A stretch of DNA of 27,386 nt from a bacterium. GTDB lineage: Bacteria; SZUA-79; Acidulodesulfobacterales; Acidulodesulfobacteraceae. Position numbers and translations under genes: made by a program. The stretch is taken from assembly GCA_021794255.1 (NCBI GenBank), contig JAJYRF010000005.1:1-27386 (forward strand). Direction: 5' to 3'. The notes beneath the pieces were generated by a model that was not told where the DNA came from, did not search any database, and was given only the letters and a program-made list of their open reading frames with translations. Positions 20,101 through 27,101 of this stretch are shown here, piece by piece; position 1 is the first letter of the stretch; every line of letters begins with the position of its first letter.

Positions 20101-21088
20101 AAGACAAAAAAAATCATCGAATGAATTTGAATTGCCGCTGCTATTTAATGCAGAGCCTGATGATAATAATTTTTCCGAATTTAATAATATTATTTTTTCA
20201 GATGATATTTCTAAAATTCAGTATAATCAGTATAATAAGAAAGAGATTTTAGCTTATGAAAAAGAGGCTATAGGTTTTTATATTTCAGGGCACCCTTTAG
20301 ACGGTTATGAAGAAAAGATTCAGCTTATTACAGATTATTCAATTTCATCGTTAATAAAAGAATGCATTTTAAATACATATAAAAATAATACTGAAAATGC
20401 CGGAAAAAATCTGAAATATTCTCAAAATGATAAAAAAAAATATATTTTATGCGGAGTTATTAACCAATTAAAAATACATAACACTAAAAACAATGAAAAA
20501 ATGGCATCATTTATTTTAAGCGATACCGATGTATCGGTTGAAGTTGTTTTTTTTCCTAAAAATTATATAAAATATGAAAACATATTTAATACTTCAGAGC
20601 CAGTAGTAATTTCCGGCAGGATTGACGAGTCGTCAGATCAGCGAAGCTCAACGGCATTAAAAGAAGATTTTTTATCTTCAAATAATAAGAACTCTTATGA
20701 GGATAGTGAAAATGAAGATAAAAATAGCAAAAGTTTTATAGAAAATTCAGATTTTGACGCGCGCGATTATAACGTTAAAATTATCGGAGAAACAATTGAT
20801 TTTTTAGACAGCTATGTTATCAAAAACAATAAAATTATAAAAAATATGCCAAATAAAAATAATAATTTATGTATTATTGAAATTTCATCGCAAAATATAT
20901 ACGATAAAGATAAAGAAGAATTAAAAAATTTTATAAAGCGGCTAAAAACCGGATTTATAAATTGCAGCGGAACATCTAAAGTTTTAATAAAAACAAGAAA
21001 TATTGAGATAAGACTCAATGAAGATATATTGGTGGATATAGCAGCTTTAAAAAAAACAGACATTGCCAAAAATATAAAAATAATTTAA
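17192..21088 (+). CDS. dnaE: DNA polymerase III subunit alpha
   Basis: DnaE is the replicative polymerase. The 1298-residue product has an N-terminal PHP domain (HLHLHSQYSLLDG, AITDHGN, GCEVY, HSYHL, TNDCHYL), whose metal-binding residues look intact, unlike the degenerate PHP of E. coli, so PHP exonuclease proofreading is possible. The palm carries GPGRGSAAGS and PDIDSDFC with catalytic Asp438 and Asp440, and the third Asp in KFDFLGLKTLT. KSHSAAYALVAYMTAYLKA, a helix-hairpin-helix region, SGHPLDGY and a C-terminal OB fold (YILCGVINQLK) follow. It is longer than E. coli DnaE (1160), partly from Ser/Asn/Asp-rich insertions at about residues 290-327 and within the OB fold (about 20630-20770). 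The start follows GGAG. accA lies downstream, a common pairing. Confidence 0.98.
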   Translation: MDSKFVHLHLHSQYSLLDGANKIDDIINKSIEFNMPSVAITDHGNLFGAVEFYEKAVKKGIKPIIGCEVYVAPGSRFTKNQNEKHSYHLILLAINDEGYKNLCKLVSKSYLEGFYYKPRVDKEILQEYNKGLFALSACIKGEIPQKILSGNVEETVKSVQFFSKVFDNDRFYLEVQENGIKEQNIINKAILELGQKCSIPVVATNDCHYLMKEDYEAHDILLCIQTGKKVDDRDRMRFSTKDLYFKSASKMYEDFSAYPDSVLTNSADLSDKINFNFKFGEFHFPAYKPKSIADSNVNISISADNKNDYSDALQNGVKDSAAGSENMEELFEHDAREGFEERINSSPVYKPKIEEYRQRLDREIDVIKKSKFAGYFLIVSDFIKYSKEHDIPVGPGRGSAAGSLVAYCLKITDVDPIKYDLLFERFLNPERISMPDIDSDFCINGRDEVIKYVASKYGASNVSQIITFGTMLAKGVIRDTGRALNMPYSEVDKIAKLIPNTLKITLDEAIKEEPKLRELMQNDEKVKKLIEIARKLEGLTRHASTHAAGVVIANKPLDEYLPLYKGSKDGDVVTTQYTMEGVEKIGLIKFDFLGLKTLTVMKEAINLINEANKNNGIKEVFDIYNIDLADAKTAKLLSNGDTTGVFQLESSGMKELLLKLAPKSLEDIIPLVALYRPGPLGSGMVDDFIKAKNGVKKIKYLHPLLQDILKETYGVILYQEQIMRIAIKLANFSMGDADVLRKGVGKKNAELIEKMRNKFIEGCKNNNINNNISEKIFSLITKFGEYGFNKSHSAAYALVAYMTAYLKANYTDYFIAALLSSEMSNTDKLAKIINEANQSIIITPSVNYSTKHFAVLPLKNHPDIKENLIKNASKYAEDAGLDEKNVIQIGLGAIKNVGDAAIESILYERENGKYKNLLDFCSRVDTRKVNKRTIENLIKSGALDIDINGYETRRGMLEKLEQAMQEAASIRQKKSSNEFELPLLFNAEPDDNNFSEFNNIIFSDDISKIQYNQYNKKEILAYEKEAIGFYISGHPLDGYEEKIQLITDYSISSLIKECILNTYKNNTENAGKNLKYSQNDKKKYILCGVINQLKIHNTKNNEKMASFILSDTDVSVEVVFFPKNYIKYENIFNTSEPVVISGRIDESSDQRSSTALKEDFLSSNNKNSYEDSENEDKNSKSFIENSDFDARDYNVKIIGETIDFLDSYVIKNNKIIKNMPNKNNNLCIIEISSQNIYDKDKEELKNFIKRLKTGFINCSGTSKVLIKTRNIEIRLNEDILVDIAALKKTDIAKNIKII

Positions 21089-21138
21089 ATTATATAAAAA
21101 ATAATTATTTATAATATTTTAACAAATAAAATAAATAT

Positions 21139-21171
21139 AAAATAAAAATAAAATAAAAATAAAATAAAAAT
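21139..21171. repeat. Tandem array, 3 x 11 bp, abutting the accA start
   Basis: Three perfect copies of AAAATAAAAAT end one base before the accA ATG (21173). The array occupies the position where a Shine-Dalgarno would be, leaving a leader with no G for at least 30 nt. Confidence 0.93.
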
Positions 21172-21172
21172 T

Positions 21173-22156
21173 ATGACAGCGCACTTATTAGATTTTGAAA
21201 AACCTATAGGCGAACTTGAAAATAAAATAGAGGAACTTAAAACATTTAATCTTAGCGGTATAGCCAATGTTGATGAAGAAATAAAAAACCTTGAAATTAA
21301 AAAAGATAAGGTGATAAATGAAATATTTAAAAATTTAAACAGCTGGCAGATTACCCAGCTTTCTAGACATCCGTCAAGACCTTACACTTTAGACTACATA
21401 GACATTATTACCGATAATTTTATAGAAATGCATGGAGACAGAGCATTTATGGATGATAGATCTGTAGTCGGAGGGTTCGGGTTTATTAAAAAAAATAATG
21501 CTGCGTCAATACCGCAAAGAGTTCTGATAGTAGGACACCAGAAAGGCAGAACGACAAAAGATAAGATGCAGAGAAATTTTGGAATGCCTAATCCTGAAGG
21601 TTACAGAAAAGCTCAAAGACTTTTTAAACTGGCTGAAAAATATTTAATTCCCGTTGTGACTTTTATAGATACCCCCGGTGCATATCCAGGTCTCGGAGCG
21701 GAAGAAAGAGGACAATCGGAAGCTATTGCGCATTCAATTTACACACTGCTTAATATAAAAGTACCTGTTATATCGGTAATAATAGGCGAAGGAGGAAGCG
21801 GAGGAGCGCTTGCGTTTGGTGCGGCAGATAAGGTTTTTATGCTTGAGTATTCTATATATTCAGTAATATCGCCCGAAGGATGCGCTTCTATTTTATATAA
21901 AGATGTAGCTAAAACTGAAGAAGCCGCAAATGCGTTAAAGCTTACCGCTAAAGATTTGCTTAATCTGGGAATTATAGACGGCATAATACCAGAGCCATTA
22001 GGCGGAGCGCATAGAAACAAATTTGATGTGGCTGTTAATTTAAAAAGCGTTATAATTGAATCTATCAATGATTTAAAAAATAAAAAACCAGATGTCATAA
22101 AAGACGAAAGGATTAAAAAATGGATAAACATTGGCAGGGCAAACCAAAATACTTAA
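21173..22156 (+). CDS. accA: Acetyl-CoA carboxylase carboxyltransferase subunit alpha
   Basis: AccA with AccD transfers CO2 from carboxybiotin to acetyl-CoA to form malonyl-CoA. The 327-residue product has normal length: an N-terminal coiled-coil-like segment (LDFEKPIGELENKIEELK), WQITQLSRHPSRPYTLDYI, then the crotonase-like core with GHQKGR, FGMPNPEGYRKAQRL, FIDTPGAYPGLGAEERGQSE and GEGGSGGALA (oxyanion and CoA-binding region), and SPEGCASILYKD. The zinc-finger partner AccD is not in the window. It follows dnaE after 84 nt, as in many proteobacteria. There is no Shine-Dalgarno; an 11-bp array abuts the start. Confidence 0.98.
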   Translation: MTAHLLDFEKPIGELENKIEELKTFNLSGIANVDEEIKNLEIKKDKVINEIFKNLNSWQITQLSRHPSRPYTLDYIDIITDNFIEMHGDRAFMDDRSVVGGFGFIKKNNAASIPQRVLIVGHQKGRTTKDKMQRNFGMPNPEGYRKAQRLFKLAEKYLIPVVTFIDTPGAYPGLGAEERGQSEAIAHSIYTLLNIKVPVISVIIGEGGSGGALAFGAADKVFMLEYSIYSVISPEGCASILYKDVAKTEEAANALKLTAKDLLNLGIIDGIIPEPLGGAHRNKFDVAVNLKSVIIESINDLKNKKPDVIKDERIKKWINIGRANQNT

Positions 22157-22228
22157 ATTGAAATATAAATTTATTTAAATTAAATATAATTACTTTCAAT
22201 CATCGTTAGAAATTTTATTTTCTGGATG

Positions 22229-22270
22229 AGCCGTCGGCTTTAAAGAGTACCTGTATACACAGGAATGACT
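22229..22270. repeat. Degenerate GTCATTCC-type hairpin element (inverted orientation)
   Basis: Between accA and the HD-GYP gene a short patch of ordinary base composition holds two hairpins: AGCC-GTC-GGCT (22229-22239) and CCTGT-ATAC-ACAGG (22250-22263), followed by AATGAC. On the minus strand it reads GTCATTCCTGTGTATACAGG, similar to the common intergenic GTCATTCC...GGAAT palindromes of many proteobacteria. A related patch lies at 24468-24495. Confidence 0.4.
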
Positions 22271-22312
22271 TTGCGAAGGTTTAAAATTTAACCTCTTGCT
22301 TAAGGATTGTTT

Positions 22313-24388
22313 ATGGTAGAATTTCCGGAAATTGCATATTTTATGTCCAAAGATTTATTGTCAAAAAATTCAAAAGAAGATGTTTATGAAAAAATTGCAA
22401 TAACAGCTTCAAAATTTATAAAAAGCGATTTGATAACAATATTTATTATTAACAATGAACTTACTAAGCAGGGATTCCCTGAATTATCGAATAATATAAA
22501 TTGCATAAAGTATTACAAAAAAAATCAATTTATAAAAAAATATTTTATGCTTAATATGGGAGAAAGCATAATCGGTTCCGTTATTGAAAACGGCGAGCCT
22601 ATTGTTATTAAAGATTTTAAAGAAAACTTAACCGATGCTTACTATGAAGTAGAGAAACAGTTTTCGGGAATGAGTTCTCTTTTAAGCATACCCATTTTTG
22701 CAGGACCGTTAGTTCTAGGGGCGCTCAATATTTATTCTGAAGATATTTACGAATTTACGGAACAGGAAGAAGAAATCGGAAATTTTATCGCCTTATTAAG
22801 CGGAATATTTATTTATAATTCAACGCTATTTGAAAATGCCAATTTTTTATATCTTAATCAAAAACAGCAAAATGAAAAAGTCAGCACGCTTCTTTCTATG
22901 TCTAATCTTGTTTCATCTTCGCTTGATTTATTTAATATTTTAAGTTTAAGCGTAGATAAATTAATGGAATTTACCGGCACCGATGGTGCCGCGGTATATT
23001 TTACGGATAAAGAAGAAAATAAATTTTGCTATGAATTTTTTAATTGCGGCAAACCTGAATGTGAATTATATAACAGCGCATTATATTGCTACACCTCTTC
23101 TAATTTTCAATGTATTTATTTAAACGAAAAATTTTTTCAGAATGCAAATAATTATGAAAGTTTAAATCATGATTTTTTTAAATGCGAAAAATCCGACGTA
23201 ATTTTGTCTAAATGCACAGAGTGCCAATATTTTAAGAACTCGCAGCTTAAACTGCTAAAATTATTTTTGAGAAAAAAAGGGAAAACTTATGCTGCCGAAA
23301 TTGTAGAAAATAAAAATAACAATTGTAATGACAAAGATAAAATTATATACACTTTAGATAATACCGAAAATAATCAAAACTCATCGTTGTCTATTAGTTT
23401 GCCGTCGTCATTTTTTGCCGGCGCAGAGCTGTGTTTAGATTGTTTTAAAAATTTTAAGCCTATTATCAGAAGCTTTAATGATAATATTTTTGAAAACATA
23501 ATATATAAAGATAAGTTTGAAGATTCTAACAATAATAATATATCTAAAACAAAATATGATTGTTTAAAGGATTTATACGCATTAACAGAGGTATTAATTC
23601 CGCTTAAGACGGAAAAAAATTTTATTGGATTTATTTTTCTTTTAAATGATAATATTTATGAAAATTTACAAAAAGAAAATAAGAAAAATGAACGTAAAAT
23701 AAGACCTATAAACGCTCAGTCGGGTAATTTGATTAATTTGCCCGATTCGTTAGATTTTTTATCCGCAGTTTCGGATATTATTGCAGCGGCATTGTCAAAT
23801 GCAGAGATTCTTAATGTAGTGGAAGAAGCGCATTTTGAAACTATTAATTCAATGTCGGAAGCGATAAAAGCAAGAGATGAATATACTAAAAGTCATGGAG
23901 ACAGGCTTGTGGAATATGCAACATTAATAGCCGCCAAATTAGGTTTAAACCAAGTTGCTATAAGAGATATAAAATATGGCGCCGTATTGCACGATGTCGG
24001 CAAAATAGGCATTAGAGATTCGATTTTAAATAAACCGGGAAAACTCACGGACGAAGAGTACGAAGAAATAAAAAAACATCCTGAAATAGGTTTTAATTTA
24101 TTAAAAAAAATAAAATTTTTAACTCCAGTTGCCAATATTGTTCTGCATCATCAGGAAAGATATGACGGCAAGGGGTATCCTGAAGGATTAAAAGGCGATT
24201 CTATACCTGTAGGTTCAAGAATTATTGCCGTTATTGATACTTTTGACGCTATAACCACCAATCGTCCCTATAGAAAAGCTTTATCTAAAGAAATAGCATT
24301 GCAGGAAATAAAAAAATGCTCGGGAACTCAATTTGACCCAAAAATAGTCAATTTTTTTCTTGAAATTATATCTGAAGAAAAAGATTAA
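22313..24388 (+). CDS. Two-GAF sensor HD-GYP cyclic-di-GMP phosphodiesterase with Cys-rich insert
   Basis: The 691-residue protein starts with a GAF domain (about residues 20-170; GESIIGSVIENGEPIVIKDF), followed by a second GAF-like region (about 195-490) interrupted by a Cys-rich segment, and ends in an HD-GYP domain (about 505-690). The HD motif LHDVGKIGI (His560, Asp561) and the HHQERYDGKGYPEG motif are complete, so hydrolysis of cyclic di-GMP is expected. The insert carries CYEFFNCGKPEC, two further Cys by residue 266, and CTEC by 304, eight Cys in all, like Cys-rich modules in deltaproteobacterial GAF/PAS sensors, so a metal or redox ligand is likely. No membrane segment is seen. ATG 22313 follows AAGGA by 6 nt; the in-frame TTG at 22307 is less likely. 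Asn-rich linkers occur at about 335-358 and 405-412. Confidence 0.93.
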   Translation: MVEFPEIAYFMSKDLLSKNSKEDVYEKIAITASKFIKSDLITIFIINNELTKQGFPELSNNINCIKYYKKNQFIKKYFMLNMGESIIGSVIENGEPIVIKDFKENLTDAYYEVEKQFSGMSSLLSIPIFAGPLVLGALNIYSEDIYEFTEQEEEIGNFIALLSGIFIYNSTLFENANFLYLNQKQQNEKVSTLLSMSNLVSSSLDLFNILSLSVDKLMEFTGTDGAAVYFTDKEENKFCYEFFNCGKPECELYNSALYCYTSSNFQCIYLNEKFFQNANNYESLNHDFFKCEKSDVILSKCTECQYFKNSQLKLLKLFLRKKGKTYAAEIVENKNNNCNDKDKIIYTLDNTENNQNSSLSISLPSSFFAGAELCLDCFKNFKPIIRSFNDNIFENIIYKDKFEDSNNNNISKTKYDCLKDLYALTEVLIPLKTEKNFIGFIFLLNDNIYENLQKENKKNERKIRPINAQSGNLINLPDSLDFLSAVSDIIAAALSNAEILNVVEEAHFETINSMSEAIKARDEYTKSHGDRLVEYATLIAAKLGLNQVAIRDIKYGAVLHDVGKIGIRDSILNKPGKLTDEEYEEIKKHPEIGFNLLKKIKFLTPVANIVLHHQERYDGKGYPEGLKGDSIPVGSRIIAVIDTFDAITTNRPYRKALSKEIALQEIKKCSGTQFDPKIVNFFLEIISEEKD
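23027..23224 (+). other. Cys-rich module within the second GAF region
   Basis: Residues 239-304 of the HD-GYP protein hold eight Cys at 239, 245, 250, 259, 266, 291, 301 and 304. The order, C[WY]E-x-x-NCGKPEC then CY, a single C, then C..C-x-YFK, fits a Cys-rich pattern I know from GAF/PAS sensors of deltaproteobacteria (usually beginning CWE). A second pair, LCLDCF, lies at 374 and 377. Ligand unknown. Confidence 0.7.
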
Positions 24389-24453
24389 ACCGATTATTTA
24401 TAAATAAAATAATTAAAAATTTATTTAAATAACTTTGCTGGTTTTTAAATTTT

Positions 24454-24580
24454 CACCTATTAGGTGTGTCATTCTTGTTCCTGTATAGGCAGGAAAGTTT
24501 TGAAGTAGAAATGTGTACGCCATTTCTGTTCACGAGGCTATAAGCCATATAAATGCGTGCCGTTTATGGCGAAGCGGTCA
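24454..24580. other. Hairpin-rich island upstream of cobQ
   Basis: The 292-nt gap between the HD-GYP gene and cobQ contains a patch of noticeably higher G+C with five successive small hairpins: CACCT/AGGTG (24454-24466), TTCCTG/CAGGAA (24478-24495), GAAATG/CATTTC (24508-24526), GGCT/AGCC (24536-24546) and GCCATATAAA/TTTATGGC with a 2-nt bulge (from 24544). GTCATTC occurs just before the second hairpin and again soon after the last. The patch has no ORF. It may be decayed palindromic elements or a structured RNA; I see no cobalamin riboswitch B12 box. Confidence 0.45.
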
Positions 24581-24680
24581 TTCAGTATTTTATAAGCTTT
24601 GCATATATTTAACAATTTCTATCGGCAATTTTGAGACATATATAAATTAAAAAGTTGATTATATTATTTATAAACGATTA

Positions 24681-26468
24681 ATGACCGATAAATATTTAAT
24701 GATTCAGGGAACATCAAGTTCTGCTGGGAAAAGTTCGTTAACGGCAGGTTTTTTGCATTATTTTTCAAACAATGGTTTTGTCTGCTCTCCTTTTAAGCCT
24801 CAAAATATGTCTTTAAACAGTTATGTAACCGATGACGGCTGCGAAATTGCGCGTTCACAATCTATGCAGGCTGAAGCGGCAGGCATCAAGCCTACAAAGT
24901 TTATGAATCCTATTTTAATAAAACCTTGCAAAGATAATTTAATGCATGTGGTTGTAAATGGAAAATTTTTTGGCAATATGACTTTTCAAGAATACAATTC
25001 TAAAAAAGATGAATTTGTCAAAATAATAAAAAAAAATTTTGAATATTTATTAAGCAAAAACGATATTGTAATTATTGAAGGCGCAGGCAGTCCTGCAGAG
25101 ATTAATCTTTACGATGTAGATATTGCAAATATGGGTTTTGCTGAACTTTACGACATTCCTGTGATACTTGCGGCAGATATAGAACGCGGAGGAGTTTTTG
25201 CGTCAATTTACGGTACAATAATGCTTTTACCCGATAAATGGAAAAAATTAATAAAAGGGTTTATCATTAATAAATTCAGAGGAGATGAATCTATTCTTAA
25301 ATCAGGAATTGAAATAATAGAAAAAAAAGTGGGAATACCGTGTCTGGGAGTTATACCATACATAGAAAATCTATATATAGAAGCAGAAGACAGTTTAAAT
25401 TTGCAATATTACGATAAAATCAAAAAAATAAATTCTAATGAACGTAATTCATCAAAAAATAACGATAAAATTTTAGCTAACAACAATAACAATAAGAATA
25501 AATTTGATATAAACATTTTTTTAAATCAAAATATTTGTTATAAAGATGGTAATAAGCTTAAAAAAATTCAAAAACTTGAAGATAACAAATTTGAACTTTA
25601 TGAGAATGAAAACAATAAAATTAAAATTGGAATTATATATTTAGATAGTATTTCAAATTTTAATGAATTCGATCCGCTTTTTCTTGACGAGAGATTTAAT
25701 ATTTCTTTTATTAAAGAATCGTCTAATAAAGAAACCTCTTTTAATTTAAATAGTTTTGATATAATTATTATTCCGGGAACAAAATCTACTATTTCAGATT
25801 TAAAAAAAATTAAAAAAATAGGATTATTTAATTGTATTAAAAATTATTATCATAATTCGGAAGGTATTATTATGGGTATATGCGGCGGATTTCAAATGAT
25901 GGGAAAATTCATCAATGACCCTATGTATATAGAATCTCAAGAATCAAATATTGAAGGTTTCGGTTTTTTTGATATGGAAACCGTAATGCAAAAAGAAAAA
26001 ATACTTTTTAATCACAAGTATAAAATTAATAATAAATCAGATTTTTTTCAGGATGATTTAAATGAAATATTGCTTGACGGTTATGAAATACATAACGGAG
26101 TATCATTTTTTAATACTATTAATACTAAAGGAATTAATGCACAAACGGAAGAATTATTTAGCAATTTTACAGGAAAAGGAATTATATCTAAAGATAGGGT
26201 TTTAATAGGAACTTATGTTCACGGTTTATTTGAAAACGATATATTTAGAAATATTATAGCTTCCGCATTAATAAAAAAAAAGAAAATAAACAATGAAAAT
26301 TACGGAAATAAATACAATAATAATAGCAATTTAATTATTAATAAAAATAGCAATAAAAATAATGATTTTTCTTATCAAAAAATCAAAAATTATAATTTTG
26401 AATTATTGGCAGAAATTTTAGAAAAGAGTGTAAATATGCCCTTGATTAAATCAATATTAAGATTATAA
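24681..26468 (+). CDS. cobQ: Cobyric acid synthase
   Basis: CobQ (CbiP) amidates four side chains of adenosylcobyrinic a,c-diamide using glutamine and ATP in B12 synthesis. Seen: N-terminal dethiobiotin-synthetase-like ATPase with MIQGTSSSAGKSSLTAGFL (P-loop, residues 10-18), FKPQNMSLNS, EIARSQSMQAEAAG and GAGSPAEINL, then a C-terminal glutamine amidotransferase with GICGGFQMMG (Cys401) and GTYVHGLF (His514). At 595 residues it is about 90-100 longer than typical, because an Asn/Lys-rich segment (about 250-312) separates the two domains and another (about 534-566) lies near the C terminus. Frame is intact and motifs complete, so it is probably active. No other cob gene is in the window, and no Shine-Dalgarno precedes ATG 24681. 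Confidence 0.96.
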   Translation: MTDKYLMIQGTSSSAGKSSLTAGFLHYFSNNGFVCSPFKPQNMSLNSYVTDDGCEIARSQSMQAEAAGIKPTKFMNPILIKPCKDNLMHVVVNGKFFGNMTFQEYNSKKDEFVKIIKKNFEYLLSKNDIVIIEGAGSPAEINLYDVDIANMGFAELYDIPVILAADIERGGVFASIYGTIMLLPDKWKKLIKGFIINKFRGDESILKSGIEIIEKKVGIPCLGVIPYIENLYIEAEDSLNLQYYDKIKKINSNERNSSKNNDKILANNNNNKNKFDINIFLNQNICYKDGNKLKKIQKLEDNKFELYENENNKIKIGIIYLDSISNFNEFDPLFLDERFNISFIKESSNKETSFNLNSFDIIIIPGTKSTISDLKKIKKIGLFNCIKNYYHNSEGIIMGICGGFQMMGKFINDPMYIESQESNIEGFGFFDMETVMQKEKILFNHKYKINNKSDFFQDDLNEILLDGYEIHNGVSFFNTINTKGINAQTEELFSNFTGKGIISKDRVLIGTYVHGLFENDIFRNIIASALIKKKKINNENYGNKYNNNSNLIINKNSNKNNDFSYQKIKNYNFELLAEILEKSVNMPLIKSILRL

Positions 26469-26664
26469 TTAAGATAAAAATGAATAATTAATAATTAATA
26501 ATTAACTCAAAATCGCCGATATAATGTGATATAATATATCCGATTTATTTTATTCTTTGCTTTCTTTGCTTATAGTTATGTTTGATATAAAAAAGTGAAA
26601 AAGAAATCAGATTAATTTTACGCATAGCTGATATAAAATATTATCTTGGCTTAATATAATAATT

Positions 26665-26688
26665 AGGCGTAAAAATCCGCCTTTTTTT
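26665..26688 (+). terminator. Rho-independent terminator, plus strand
   Basis: AGGCG and CGCCT form a 5-bp stem around an 8-nt A-rich loop, followed directly by a run of T residues to 26688. It would end transcripts from cobQ or from a small RNA between cobQ and this point. Confidence 0.75.
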
Positions 26689-26721
26689 CTCAAAAAACAT
26701 TAATTGCAAAATTAAATATAA

Positions 26722-26756
26722 ATACCCGCAATTCTTTTAAAAAGAAAAGCGGGTAT
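26722..26756 (-). terminator. Hairpin terminator of the minus-strand lipoprotein gene
   Basis: ATACCCGC pairs with GCGGGTAT (8 bp), with an inner TTCTTT/AAAGAA stem separated by an AA/AA internal loop. On the minus strand it lies 48 nt after the lipoprotein stop and is followed by a T-rich tail (complement of about 26705-26721). Confidence 0.7.
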
Positions 26757-26804
26757 AAACTTTTAAAAATAAATTAATAAAAATAAGTTAGCTTATTTTT
26801 TCTC

Positions 26805-27074
26805 TTACTTTTTAGCTGCTGCCGTCTTTTTAGCTGCTGCTATTTTAGCTGCTGCTATTTTAGCTGCTGCCGTCTTTTTAGCTGCTGCTATTTTAGCTGC
26901 TGCCGTCTTTTTAGCTGCTGCTACTTTAGCTGCTGCCTTTTTAGACGGAACAGTCGGAGCCGCTGGTGCTGCCGGGGCTGGTTTAGCAGTCGGTTTTTTG
27001 GCACATCCAGAAAATGCTAAAGTAGATAAAGCCAAAAACATTCCTACGATTAATACTGTAAGCTTCTTCTTCAA
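26805..27074 (-). CDS. Small lipoprotein with Ala/Lys-repeat (histone H1-like) tail
   Basis: The 89-residue product has a positively charged start (MKKK), a hydrophobic core (LTVLIVGMFLALSTLAF) and a lipobox-like SGC, so it is probably lipidated at Cys23 and anchored in a membrane. After a Pro/Ala-rich spacer (PTAKPAPAAPAAPTVPS), the rest is eight AAAK units (AAAKI/AAAKKT), strongly basic and lacking any acidic residue. The tail resembles the C-terminal domains of histone H1-like proteins, but export makes binding to peptidoglycan, LPS or other polyanions more likely than chromosome binding; this is inference. Translation starts at TTG 27074, backed by a perfect anti-16S match, AGGAGGTGAT. 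It has its own promoter and terminator, so it is monocistronic. Family unrecognised. Confidence 0.85.
   Translation of the reverse strand: MKKKLTVLIVGMFLALSTLAFSGCAKKPTAKPAPAAPAAPTVPSKKAAAKVAAAKKTAAAKIAAAKKTAAAKIAAAKIAAAKKTAAAKK
26809..26944. repeat. In-frame 15/18-bp coding repeats (AAAK units)
   Basis: The plus strand shows TTTTAGCTGCTGCTA-type 15-bp and TTTTTAGCTGCTGCCGTC-type 18-bp units in mixed order, encoding AAAKI and AAAKKT. Codon usage within the units is almost invariant (GCA/GCA/GCT for Ala), so the repeats are recent or kept homogeneous by slippage. Unit gain or loss keeps the frame. Confidence 0.9.
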
Positions 27075-27078
27075 AATT

Positions 27079-27090
27079 AATCACCTCCTT
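27079..27090 (-). promoter_or_regulatory. Exceptionally complete Shine-Dalgarno
   Basis: On the minus strand AAAGGAGGTGATT precedes TTG 27074 with 9 nt from GGAGG to the start. The AGGAGGTGAT part is fully complementary to the usual 3' end of 16S rRNA and compensates for the weak start codon. Confidence 0.9.
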
Positions 27091-27101
27091 TAATAATATT
27101 T

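Larger units (their letters stand above)
26469..26804. other. Intergenic region between convergent cobQ and lipoprotein genes
   Basis: This 336-nt stretch holds no convincing ORF. It contains a run of three 7-bp AATAATT units (26483-26503), TATAAT-like boxes near 26518-26540, a plus-strand Rho-independent terminator (26665-26688) and a hairpin serving the minus-strand gene (26722-26756). The plus-strand terminator is about 200 nt after the cobQ stop, so a long 3' UTR or an independent small RNA may end there. Confidence 0.6.

Noticed and set aside
21739..22131. 130-codon open frame opposite accA
   Set aside because: Antisense shadow of a well-conserved gene, with no ribosome site or promoter evidence.
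22307..22312. TTG start adding two residues to the HD-GYP protein
   Set aside because: AAGGA abuts this TTG with no spacing, but is 6 nt from ATG 22313.
24389..24680. Cobalamin riboswitch before cobQ
   Set aside because: I looked for the conserved B12-box and the typical multi-stem core and did not find them; only small unrelated hairpins are visible.
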